64,000 bases of DNA from JAWSVE01 sp033852115 (GTDB lineage: Bacteria; Pseudomonadota; Gammaproteobacteria; Pseudomonadales; Cellvibrionaceae). Positions within the stretch are counted from its first letter, which is position 1. Each line of letters starts with the position of its first letter. The position numbers and the translations under genes are program-made. Of this stretch, positions 43,254 to 51,467 are shown in pieces. Under the pieces are notes generated by a model that saw only the letters and a program-made list of their open reading frames with translations, did no database searches and was not told the origin of the DNA. The DNA lies in assembly GCA_033852115.1 (NCBI GenBank), contig JAWSVE010000008.1, forward strand, positions 124,001-188,000, in the 5' to 3' direction.

Positions 43254-44120
43254 TTAACCCGCAGCTGATGCAGAGACTTTTTCGTCTAGCGAACCGCTGA
43301 TTAGGCTGTCCCAATCCGCGTCGATGACTTCGATGCCTTTTTTCTTACAAAAGCGGAGTTCTTTTTCGGTGGGGTTGGGGATGAGTGCCCAACCGGTGGG
43401 TTTGTCGGCGGCGTAGATGATGTCGCTCAATACCATGCGTTCGGTGTCACGGGTCATGTTAATGCCCAGAAAGAGGTACTGCCTTTCTTTGCGGTAGTCT
43501 TTCATGAAGTACGGGATAGAAAAACCGCCCATCAATTCGGTAATGTAGTCGACATAGTCCGCGTCAGAGGCAATAAATGTTGGCTCTGGTCGAGGTGAAC
43601 CCATGGGCTTAAATAAAATAGGTAAGCCTGGGTCTGCGTTTTCGACATCAATCTCTTCATATTGGCCATCGGTGAATTGGAAGATTCGAAAACGGTAATC
43701 GGTACCTGAGATGCGTGCAACACCAAGTACTAAATTATGGGCGCGGTCTTGATAGTAATCTTGAAATTGTGTGTCGCGGTTAATGTCGATGATGTAGGGC
43801 AGGCCAAGGCTTGCTAACCAGTCATGCAGTTTAGAGGCGGTATACTGTTTTTCGCCATAAGTCGTTGTTAGAAAACGCTCTACAAACTTGCGGCCTTTCT
43901 TCAATTCTAAATTCATAGCAGCACGTGGGAATTCGTACATCAGTTTTGGCGCCATGGGCGTACCGTTGTTCATCGCAAGGATAAGGCTTTCGCTATCCGC
44001 GGGAATGGGTGTGCCGTCGGCTCTGTTGGTTACGCCTGCAAGCGCGCCTGGACCGATGTAGGGAACAATCTTTCCTGATTTTAAACCTGAAACAATAGTA
44101 TCGAATGTTGATTCACTCAT
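43254..44120 (-). CDS. SIR2-like domain protein next to nifH
   Basis: A 288-residue protein with a SIR2-like (SIR2_2-type) Rossmann start GKIVPYIGPGAL near residue 16, a LPYIIDINRDTQFQDYY segment near 107 where SIR2-like proteins have the T-N-hD motif, and a late FLGINMTRDTERM segment. No zinc Cys quartet is visible, so it is not a classical deacetylase. Similar genes accompany nif in other gammaproteobacteria as I recall. It diverges from nifH and shares its upstream region but shows no -24/-12 element of its own. Confidence 0.72.
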   Translation of the reverse strand: MSESTFDTIVSGLKSGKIVPYIGPGALAGVTNRADGTPIPADSESLILAMNNGTPMAPKLMYEFPRAAMNLELKKGRKFVERFLTTTYGEKQYTASKLHDWLASLGLPYIIDINRDTQFQDYYQDRAHNLVLGVARISGTDYRFRIFQFTDGQYEEIDVENADPGLPILFKPMGSPRPEPTFIASDADYVDYITELMGGFSIPYFMKDYRKERQYLFLGINMTRDTERMVLSDIIYAADKPTGWALIPNPTEKELRFCKKKGIEVIDADWDSLISGSLDEKVSASAAG

Positions 44121-44289
44121 AGTGGGCGCCTCGTGCCGTTAATTGTTATCGCCAGTAAATGGTTTTGCGACGTCATTAAAGTGTTTAAAGCTTTCAAAAA
44201 GTGCGCCACCAGTAAGTCATTGATTTCCCGTAAAACTTTTTGAAGTAAATATCACATTCATAAAGAAACACCTTCGCGCGACTCTATTT

Positions 44290-44377
44290 TGTATGGTTTT
44301 CGACAACATTAAGCGAGCAAAAATGCTGTTGTTGTTCGCTACAAAAATCCCTCAAAACTCTTGTTGTTATTGCGACA
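44290..44377. promoter_or_regulatory. Two NifA activator sites upstream of nifH
   Basis: Exact TGT-N10-ACA sequences at 44290-44305 and 44362-44377, about 169 and 97 bases before the nifH -24 element. The rest of the 473-base gap holds no gene that I can support. Confidence 0.82.
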
Positions 44378-44473
44378 CTTCCCTCCTTTTGTCGGGTAGA
44401 ACACCATAGGGAAATACTCGGGTTAAATAAATAATCCTCATTAAAACAATAGGTTACGAAATTTTGCCCCGGC

Positions 44474-44489
44474 TGGCACAAACGCTGCA
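44474..44489 (+). promoter_or_regulatory. Sigma-54 promoter of nifHDKTY
   Basis: TGGCAC, five bases, CTGCA with exact GG-N10-GC spacing. The -24 half is perfect. The nifH ATG is 105 bases downstream. Confidence 0.9.
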
Positions 44490-44593
44490 CCTAAGGCAGT
44501 GCTACAGGCAGTACGAGCTATGTCAGGTATGTGGCCTTCTCTGCTGCTCCGAAATAGATGAACGAACGCCTGTTAAATCCGAGGAGAATTATT

Positions 44594-45469
44594 ATGGCAA
44601 TGCGTCAATGTGCAATTTACGGTAAAGGTGGAATCGGTAAATCCACTACCACTCAAAACCTTGTGGCTGCACTAGCTGAAGCTGGTAAAAAAGTCATGAT
44701 CGTAGGCTGCGATCCTAAAGCAGACTCAACTCGTTTGATCCTTCACTCGAAAGCGCAAAACACCATCATGGAAATGGCGGCTGAAGCGGGAACTGTTGAA
44801 GATCTCGAGTTAGAAGATGTATTAAAAACTGGCTACGGCGAAGTTAAGTGCGTTGAGTCTGGCGGTCCAGAGCCAGGTGTTGGTTGCGCAGGCCGTGGTG
44901 TTATCACTGCAATTAACTTCCTTGAAGAGGAAGGTGCATACGAAGACGATCTAGATTTCGTTTTCTACGACGTACTGGGTGACGTTGTATGTGGTGGTTT
45001 CGCTATGCCTATCCGCGAAAACAAAGCACAAGAAATCTACATCGTTGTATCTGGTGAAATGATGGCTATGTACGCTGCCAACAACATTTCTAAAGGTATC
45101 GTGAAATATGCAAACTCAGGCGGTGTTCGTCTAGCTGGCTTGATCTGTAACTCACGTAACACTGACCGTGAAGATGAATTAATCGAAGCGTTGGCTGCTA
45201 AATTAGGCACTCAAATGATTCACTTCATCCCACGTGACAACGTTGTACAACGTGCTGAAATCCGTCGTATGACTTGCATCGAGTACGATCCAGCTGCAAA
45301 ACAGTCTGATGAGTATCGTGCACTTGCAAACAAAATCATCGAAAACAAAAAGCTTGTTATTCCTGCGCCTATCACCATGGACGAACTCGAAGAGTTGTTG
45401 ATGGAATTCGGCATCATGGAAGAAGAAGACATGAGCATTGTTGGTAAAACAGCTGCTGACGAAGGTTAA
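44594..45469 (+). CDS. nifH: Nitrogenase iron protein NifH
   Basis: A 291-residue Fe protein, the ATP-dependent electron donor to NifDK that also works in cofactor and P-cluster synthesis. P-loop GKGGIGKST is at residues 10-18; the cluster ligands are Cys98 (GCAGRGV) and Cys133 (VVCGGFAMP). An Arg in the CAGRGV segment is the usual ADP-ribosylation target, though no draT/draG is in view. The ATG at 44594 has GAGGAG upstream; a frame 12 codons longer is rejected. Codon use is notably biased, as expected for high expression. Confidence 0.97.
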   Translation: MAMRQCAIYGKGGIGKSTTTQNLVAALAEAGKKVMIVGCDPKADSTRLILHSKAQNTIMEMAAEAGTVEDLELEDVLKTGYGEVKCVESGGPEPGVGCAGRGVITAINFLEEEGAYEDDLDFVFYDVLGDVVCGGFAMPIRENKAQEIYIVVSGEMMAMYAANNISKGIVKYANSGGVRLAGLICNSRNTDREDELIEALAAKLGTQMIHFIPRDNVVQRAEIRRMTCIEYDPAAKQSDEYRALANKIIENKKLVIPAPITMDELEELLMEFGIMEEEDMSIVGKTAADEG

Positions 45470-45492
45470 TTCCTCTCTACAGCAAAGTGGTA

Positions 45493-45637
45493 ACCCCGGA
45501 TTTCGCTCCGGGGTCAGATCGGGATAGGGCAGATTGGCCCTATCAGATATCTTTCGATATCTGCACCCGCAACCCGGGTCTGTTAATACCTATTTGGTTA
45601 TCAAAACAGTGGAAATCAAATAGGTATTAACAGACCC
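45493..45637 (+). promoter_or_regulatory. Array of four stem-loops between nifH and nifD
   Basis: Four perfect stems follow one another: 8 bp at 45493-45514, 8 bp at 45523-45544, 8 bp at 45544-45563 and 21 bp at 45576-45637 with a 20-base loop. No T-run follows the last stem. The array fills most of the 187-base gap and ends just before the nifD ribosome site. It probably protects the 3' end of nifH mRNA or attenuates readthrough, giving more NifH than NifDK. Confidence 0.75.
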
Positions 45638-45656
45638 AAATTAGAGGAGGCTCACC

Positions 45657-47138
45657 ATGGCCGTAATGTCTAGAGACGAAGTTGAATCGTTGATTCAAGA
45701 AGTACTTGAAGTTTATCCAGAGAAAGCGAAAAAGGATCGTGCGAAGCATTTATCGCCTAATGATCCTGAATTAGAGCAATCCAAAAAATGTATTACATCG
45801 AACAAAAAATCTTTGCCAGGTGTAATGACTATTCGCGGATGTGCTTACGCTGGGTCTAAAGGTGTGGTTTGGGGTCCAGTAAAAGATATGATTCATATCT
45901 CTCATGGTCCTGTTGGTTGCGGTCAGTACTCACGTGCTGGACGTCGTAACTACTACATCGGTACTACGGGTGTTAACGCTTTCGTTACCATGAACTTCAC
46001 TACCGATTTCCAAGAGAAAGACATCGTTTTCGGCGGTGACAAAAAGCTTTCGAAAACTATTGATGAAATTGAAACGCTTTTCCCATTAAACAAAGGCGTA
46101 ACAATTCAATCAGAATGTCCAATCGGTTTGATTGGTGATGACATTGAAGCAGTATCTAAAGCAAAAACTAAAGAACACGGTAAAACTGTTGTACCCGTTC
46201 GTTGTGAAGGTTTCCGCGGTGTTTCTCAATCATTGGGTCACCACATTGCTAACGATGCGGTTCGCGATTGGGTATTAAGTGCTCGTGACGAAGACGATTC
46301 ATTTGAAACCACTCCATATGACGTAGCCATCATTGGTGACTACAACATCGGTGGTGACGCATGGTCATCTCGTATCTTGTTAGAAGAAATGGGCCTACGT
46401 GTTGTTGCTCAATGGTCTGGTGACGGTACGATTTCAGAAATGGAATTAACGCCTAAAGTTAAATTGAACCTAGTTCACTGCTACCGTTCAATGAACTACA
46501 TCTCTCGTCATATGGAAGAGAAGTATCAGATCCCTTGGATTGAATACAACTTCTTTGGTCCAACCAAAACTGTTGAATCACTCCGTAAAATCGCTTCTTA
46601 CTTCGACGAAACTATCCAAGCTAAATGCGAAGAAGTTATCGAGAAGTATAAAGTTGAGTGGGAAGAAGTTATCGCTAAATTCCGTCCTCGCTTAGAAGGC
46701 AAAAAAGTTATGTTGTACGTTGGTGGCTTACGCCCACGTCACGTAATCGGCGCCTACGAAGACTTGGGTATGGAAGTTGTTGGTACTGGTTATGAATTTG
46801 GCCATAACGATGACTACGACCGCACACTCAAAGAAATGGGTGACGCAACGCTCTTATACGATGATGTAACTGGCTACGAATTCGAAGAGTTCGTGAAGAA
46901 AGTTAAGCCAGACCTCATCGGCTCAGGTATTAAGGAAAAATACATATTCCAGAAAATGGGTATCCCATTCCGTCAAATGCACTCTTGGGATTACTCAGGT
47001 CCTTACCACGGCTTCGATGGCTTCGCTATCTTCGCTCGTGATATGGACATGACGTTGAACAACCCATGCTGGAATAAGCTACAAGCGCCTTGGAAGAAAG
47101 AAGCAGAGCAAACTGAATCAGTTGCAGCTACTGCTTAA
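45657..47138 (+). CDS. nifD: Nitrogenase MoFe protein alpha chain NifD
   Basis: A 493-residue alpha subunit. P-cluster ligands are in RGCAYAGSKGV, GPVGCGQYSR and ECPIGLIGDD. FeMo-cofactor ligands are the Cys in LVHCYRSMNY and the His in MHSWDYSGPYHGF. The Gln/His pair near the active site is in GVSQSLGHHIAND. The Val in SKGVVWG and the CAYAGSKG loop mark the Mo enzyme, not the V or Fe-only forms. Confidence 0.97.
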   Translation: MAVMSRDEVESLIQEVLEVYPEKAKKDRAKHLSPNDPELEQSKKCITSNKKSLPGVMTIRGCAYAGSKGVVWGPVKDMIHISHGPVGCGQYSRAGRRNYYIGTTGVNAFVTMNFTTDFQEKDIVFGGDKKLSKTIDEIETLFPLNKGVTIQSECPIGLIGDDIEAVSKAKTKEHGKTVVPVRCEGFRGVSQSLGHHIANDAVRDWVLSARDEDDSFETTPYDVAIIGDYNIGGDAWSSRILLEEMGLRVVAQWSGDGTISEMELTPKVKLNLVHCYRSMNYISRHMEEKYQIPWIEYNFFGPTKTVESLRKIASYFDETIQAKCEEVIEKYKVEWEEVIAKFRPRLEGKKVMLYVGGLRPRHVIGAYEDLGMEVVGTGYEFGHNDDYDRTLKEMGDATLLYDDVTGYEFEEFVKKVKPDLIGSGIKEKYIFQKMGIPFRQMHSWDYSGPYHGFDGFAIFARDMDMTLNNPCWNKLQAPWKKEAEQTESVAATA

Positions 47139-47174
47139 TCGATCTGAATAGTCGTTACGTAGGTATCTAACCTT

Positions 47175-47198
47175 GGTGGGTTGTGTACTCAACCCACC
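47175..47198 (+). promoter_or_regulatory. Stem-loop between nifD and nifK
   Basis: A perfect 9-bp stem (GGTGGGTTG with CAACCCACC) and a 6-base loop lie in the 117-base gap, with no T-run. It may set mRNA stability at this junction. Confidence 0.6.
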
Positions 47199-47255
47199 AC
47201 TTACTCAACCTAGCTCGCCGGACCACAGATTAGTGGCGCGAGAGGAGAAATTACC

Positions 47256-48836
47256 ATGAGTCAATCAGTTGAAGACATCAAACCCAGTTATCCCTTGTTC
47301 CGCGATCAGGACTACAAAGATAGCCTGAAAAACAAACGAGAGCAGTTCGAGGAAGTTCATCCACAAGAATTAATCGACGAGACTTTTTTGTGGACAACAA
47401 CCGAAGAATACAAAGAACTCAACTTTGCTCGCGAAGCGTTAACTGTTAACCCAGCTAAAGCCTGTCAACCACTTGGTGCAGTATTGTGTTCATTAGGTTT
47501 TGAAAAAACCATGCCTTATGTTCACGGGAGCCAAGGTTGTGTTGCTTATTTCCGCACTTACTTTAACCGTCACTTCAAAGAGCCAATCTCTTGTGTATCT
47601 GACTCAATGACAGAAGACGCGGCAGTATTCGGTGGTCAGAAAAACATGTTTGACGGACTAGAAAACTGTAAAGCGACTTACAAGCCAGACATGATCGCTG
47701 TGTCTACTACGTGTATGGCTGAAGTAATCGGTGATGACCTTAACGCCTTTATCGGAAACTCTCGTAAAGAAGGTCATATCCCTGACGATTACCCAGTACC
47801 TTTCGCTCATACTCCAAGCTTTGTTGGTAGCCATACCACAGGTTGGGATAACATGTTTGAAGGTATTATCCGTTACTTCACTTTGAACCATATGGAAGAT
47901 AAAGAAGTAGGCAGCAATGGTAAAATCAACATCGTTCCAGGCTTCGAAACTTATCTTGGCAACTACCGTGTTATTAAGCGCATGCTTAATGAAATGGACA
48001 TTGACTTCACAATGTTGTCTGATCCAGAAGAAATTTTGGATACTCCAGCTGACGGTGAATTCCGTATGTATGCCGGTGGTACTACGCAAGACGAAATCAA
48101 AGATGCGCCTAACGCGCAAAACACGTTCTTCTTACAACCTTGGCAGTCAACCAAGAGCTTGAAGTTCGTTAAAAATACTTGGAACCATGCAGCACCTGGT
48201 GAAAAAGATTCACATATCCCAATGGGTCTTGATTGGACAGATGAATTCCTAATGAAAGTTAGCGAAACCACTGGTCAACCAATTGCTGATAGCATCGCCA
48301 AAGAGCGCGGTCGTCTTGTTGACATGATGACTGACTCACACGCTTGGTTACATGGCAAAAAATACGCACTATGGGGCGACCCAGATTTTGTCATGGGTAT
48401 GACTAAGTTCTTATTAGAACTCGGTTGTGAGCCTACTCACGTATTAGCTAACAACGCTAACAAGCGTTGGAAAAAAGCCATGGAAGCTATCTTGGCGGAA
48501 AGCCCATACGGTGCTAACAGTGAAGTGCACATCGGTAAAGACTTGTGGCATATGCGTTCACTCGTATTCACCAACAAGCCTGACTACATGATTGGTAACA
48601 GCTACGGTAAGTTCATTCAGCGCGATACGCTTTACAAAGGCGAAGAGCATGAAGTGCCACTAATCCGTATCGGCTTCCCAATCTTCGATCGTCATCATTT
48701 GCATCGTCAAACCACTCTTGGTTACGAAGGTGCTATGCAAATTCTCACTACCTTGGTTAACACTGAGCTTGAGCATTTGGATGACAAAACCCGTGGTATG
48801 CAAACCACTGACTACAACTACGACTTGGTTCGTTAA
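47256..48836 (+). CDS. nifK: Nitrogenase MoFe protein beta chain NifK
   Basis: A 526-residue beta subunit. P-cluster ligands are in AKACQPLGAV, GSQGCVAYFR and STTCMAEVIGDD, with the Ser in HTPSFVGSH. The N-terminal extension of about 50 residues is typical of the long Mo-type beta chain, which wraps the alpha subunit. The ATG follows GAGAGGAG. Confidence 0.97.
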   Translation: MSQSVEDIKPSYPLFRDQDYKDSLKNKREQFEEVHPQELIDETFLWTTTEEYKELNFAREALTVNPAKACQPLGAVLCSLGFEKTMPYVHGSQGCVAYFRTYFNRHFKEPISCVSDSMTEDAAVFGGQKNMFDGLENCKATYKPDMIAVSTTCMAEVIGDDLNAFIGNSRKEGHIPDDYPVPFAHTPSFVGSHTTGWDNMFEGIIRYFTLNHMEDKEVGSNGKINIVPGFETYLGNYRVIKRMLNEMDIDFTMLSDPEEILDTPADGEFRMYAGGTTQDEIKDAPNAQNTFFLQPWQSTKSLKFVKNTWNHAAPGEKDSHIPMGLDWTDEFLMKVSETTGQPIADSIAKERGRLVDMMTDSHAWLHGKKYALWGDPDFVMGMTKFLLELGCEPTHVLANNANKRWKKAMEAILAESPYGANSEVHIGKDLWHMRSLVFTNKPDYMIGNSYGKFIQRDTLYKGEEHEVPLIRIGFPIFDRHHLHRQTTLGYEGAMQILTTLVNTELEHLDDKTRGMQTTDYNYDLVR

Positions 48837-48858
48837 TTGACTAACGAGTAGAAGTATT

Positions 48859-48921
48859 CCGCAGCGGCAACCCCGCTGCGGATCATCTGTGAGCGCGCCA
48901 TTGCTTATCATGCTAATGGCG
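48859..48921 (+). promoter_or_regulatory. Two stem-loops between nifK and nifT
   Basis: A perfect 9-bp stem CCGCAGCGG/CCGCTGCGG at 48859-48881 and a 7-bp stem CGCCATT/AATGGCG at 48896-48921. No T-run follows. They lie between the structural genes and nifT, where transcript level would be expected to drop. Confidence 0.6.
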
Positions 48922-48959
48922 TTCACATATTGTTAAGTGTGCATAACGGGAGATACGCA

Positions 48960-49181
48960 ATGCCAAGCGTAATGATTCGCCAAAATGATACTGGGCAACT
49001 AACGCTCTATATCGCGAAAAAAGATTTAGAAGATACAATCGTATCTGTCGAATATGAGGATGATGACAAATGGGGTGGGAAATTTACCTTAGCGGATGGA
49101 TCATCATATTATATTGAACCTTTTACCGAACGCCCGCGTTTACCCATAACCGTTAGGGCGAAGCGCGCAGAGGAGGCCTAA
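48960..49181 (+). CDS. nifT: NifT/FixU family protein
   Basis: A 73-residue NifT with the family pattern MPSVMIR, LYIAKKDLE, WGGKFTLADGSSYYI and RLPITVRAK. I start at the ATG at 48960 with GGGAGA upstream, giving the family length, not ten codons earlier. Its function is unknown. nifY begins one base after its stop. Confidence 0.93.
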   Translation: MPSVMIRQNDTGQLTLYIAKKDLEDTIVSVEYEDDDKWGGKFTLADGSSYYIEPFTERPRLPITVRAKRAEEA

Positions 49182-49182
49182 C

Positions 49183-49887
49183 ATGTCTTCTCCGCTATCA
49201 GAACAAGTCGCACTACGCATTGGTCTGGCAGCACGTGAACTGCCAGATACCGAAGCGAGTACGCTGTTAAAAATTCTACTGCAAGCTGTTGGCCATCCTA
49301 TTACGGCCAACAAATTGTCAAAGCTGCGTAAAGGTAAATTGGTTTCCGCGTCAAACGATTTACTCGCCAATGCAAGCGATGACGAACTCACCCGCGCAGT
49401 CAATTATTTAAAAGGTCGAGGCTTTGAATTCGAAGCTGAGCCTTTACCTGAAATTGACGACTACGCCGAAGACGACATGCCGGGCTCTATTCGTATTGCT
49501 TGCACGTCAAACAATGGCGATAAAATCGATGGCCATTTCGGTTCCTGCGCCCGTTTTCTCATCTACCAAGTCTCCGGTAGCGAAATTCGTTTAATCGATA
49601 TTCGTAGCGTTCCCAAAGTTGACCCCGACGACGACAAAAATGTCATTCGCGCGAATCTAATCGAAGATTGTCACGTGCTGTGTACAGCGTCGATTGGTGG
49701 TCCAGCCACAGCCAAAGTGGTTCGTGCAGGGCTTCATCCAATGAAGTTAAAAGAAGTCCGCCCAGCTCCAGAATTAATGGCTGAGTTACAAACCGTTATC
49801 GGTGGTACACCACCACCCTGGTTAGCGAAAATCATGGGTGAACAACCGCAAGAACGTGTTCGTTTTGCAGTTGAAGGTAATGGTTAA
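49183..49887 (+). CDS. nifY: NifY, nitrogenase accessory protein
   Basis: A 234-residue protein with an N-terminal helical domain (about 1-90) and a C-terminal NifX-type domain with IDGHFGSCARFLIYQ. It matches NafY (33321) in layout and TPPPWLAKI ending. NifY binds apodinitrogenase and FeMo-cofactor during insertion. Position after nifT supports the name. Confidence 0.9.
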   Translation: MSSPLSEQVALRIGLAARELPDTEASTLLKILLQAVGHPITANKLSKLRKGKLVSASNDLLANASDDELTRAVNYLKGRGFEFEAEPLPEIDDYAEDDMPGSIRIACTSNNGDKIDGHFGSCARFLIYQVSGSEIRLIDIRSVPKVDPDDDKNVIRANLIEDCHVLCTASIGGPATAKVVRAGLHPMKLKEVRPAPELMAELQTVIGGTPPPWLAKIMGEQPQERVRFAVEGNG

Positions 49888-49912
49888 GGCTTTTGGTTAA
49901 GAGGTTCATCAA

Positions 49913-50176
49913 ATGAAAATGCAAGTGATTGATGACGTAGTGGCCTTCGTTGAAAAACAAGGCCTCTCCGAAGCGACTATGCAAAAAGTGCGTGAAGAAC
50001 ATAGCGACGCGCACTTCACTTACTGCTCAGATGACGACGTGAATATGGGCAAAGCTTTTCGCGAATGCGAGGGGTTTAATGTATATCTCGTTAATTCGTC
50101 TGATCATTGTTCGGTATTAACTAACGACGAAGAAGCTGCATCTGGAATGGTACTTGCCGAGTTGTATGAAGACTAA
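49913..50176 (+). CDS. DUF6129-like nif-cluster protein
   Basis: An 87-residue acidic protein. GLSEATMQKVREEHSDAHFTYCSDDDV and the later FNVYLVNSSDHCSVLTNDEEAA pattern fit what I recall of DUF6129, found in nif clusters. Two Cys residues (38 and 67) could bind metal. It is 25 bases after nifY. No function is known. Confidence 0.7.
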   Translation: MKMQVIDDVVAFVEKQGLSEATMQKVREEHSDAHFTYCSDDDVNMGKAFRECEGFNVYLVNSSDHCSVLTNDEEAASGMVLAELYED

Positions 50177-50283
50177 AAGTCTGTAGCTACTATAAGGGTA
50201 TGTGAAGACTCATAGAACAAAACATTAATTGAAGGCAAACAAACGTCCCTCAATGTAAATACCGGTAACCCTAATTGAAGACA

Positions 50284-51042
50284 ATGAGCGACGACCGAAA
50301 CGACCTAACCCCGAGAGCCGATTGTATTTCCTGCCGCTACTCGGAAAACCTCCTTCCGGCACAACGCTGCTGTCCGGGCGATGCCTGCGTGGTTGTCGAC
50401 AGCGGCCGCCAAATTGATCGCTTCCTCCGTTTAAACCCAGAACTCGCACCACTCTATGTAGGTGATGATTTCTGGGAACGCCGCGCAATAGCCGCACGCT
50501 ACATCCCCGTCGCGATGCTCGACGAACTAATCTACGACCCAGACGAAGCCGTAAGAAGGGCAGTCGCCTATCGATTACCTCGCGATAGATTGTCAGAACT
50601 CATGAACGACGAAGACCGCGAAGTAAGAATCACCGTTGCCGATCGCTTGCCGCTAGAACATTTAGAGAAGCTCGCCAGCGATCCTGATTACTTAGTCCGC
50701 GCCTACGTGGTACAACGTTTACCGGCCGGTAGATTATTTCGTTTTATTCGTGATGATGATCGTCAAGTGCGCAAAATGGTGGCCAATCGTTTGCCGGAAG
50801 AAACGCTGGAATTAATGTCAACTGATCCCGAACCGGAAATCCGGCGCATAGTCGCAAGTCGTTTACATGGGGAAAGTGTTGTTCGTTTGTTGAAGGATAG
50901 TGATTGGACGGTGCGGTTGGCGGCGGTTGAAAATGCGCCGTTGGAAGCGATACTTCCTTTGAAGGAGGATAGTGATCCGGAGGTTAGGGATGCGGTGGGA
51001 TGGAGGTTGGAGCAGGAGAGCAAGAAGCTCTCTGATTCATAA
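50284..51042 (+). CDS. Leucine-rich-variant (LRV) [4Fe-4S] protein
   Basis: A 252-residue protein with an N-terminal four-Cys cluster motif (C-x2-C, then C-C and C within residues 15-36) followed by about eight LRV helical repeats of 24 residues, for example EVRITVADRLPLEHLEKLASDPD. It matches the LRV iron-sulfur protein encoded between nifY and nifE in A. vinelandii. The ATG at 50284 has a weak ribosome site; a TTG three codons earlier is possible. Function unknown. Confidence 0.88.
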   Translation: MSDDRNDLTPRADCISCRYSENLLPAQRCCPGDACVVVDSGRQIDRFLRLNPELAPLYVGDDFWERRAIAARYIPVAMLDELIYDPDEAVRRAVAYRLPRDRLSELMNDEDREVRITVADRLPLEHLEKLASDPDYLVRAYVVQRLPAGRLFRFIRDDDRQVRKMVANRLPEETLELMSTDPEPEIRRIVASRLHGESVVRLLKDSDWTVRLAAVENAPLEAILPLKEDSDPEVRDAVGWRLEQESKKLSDS

Positions 51043-51467
51043 TCTTTTGATTAATCCATAAAGCTAAATAAAGGTTCGCCTTTGGGCGAGTTACTTCTTT
51101 ATTTGGGGACAATTTTGTATGGAACAAAATTGGGCAGCCGCTTTTTGTGCTGGTCGAAGACCGAAGAGCAGGACGCTCTGAGTCAAAGAAGTAACCAAGA
51201 CCGCTCCTACGCATCCATGCGTTCGCGGCATTCGAACGTCCCTGTACATCAAAGCCCACCCATCAAGCCGGCCTTCGGCTTCTCTGCGTTACTCGCCATC
51301 AAGAGAAGCTTCGGAAACTCGCTCCGCTCAAACAGCCTCAGCTTTTATCTCTTGCTTGCTCCGTTACTCGACGGCTTGAAATGGGAACGCCGTGGCGAGG
51401 GGCACGCGGCGCTAAGAAAAGCGCGTCCCGCGCAGACCATGTTTTTTAGTGACCGAAGCATCCTTCG
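51043..51467. repeat. Dispersed-repeat-like noncoding segment
   Basis: About 425 bases with no credible gene. An 11-bp inverted pair GTTACTTCTTT/AAAGAAGTAAC at 51090-51100 and 51185-51195, followed by Ser/Arg/Pro-coding GC-rich text, resembles a dispersed element seen in many gammaproteobacterial genomes that yields spurious short proteins. A 144-codon frame here has the look of that element. It marks the left edge of the accessory block. Confidence 0.5.

Noticed and set aside
44121..44289. Sigma-54 promoter for the SIR2-like gene
   Set aside because: Every GC in the stretch was tested for GC-N10-CC on the plus strand; none fits.
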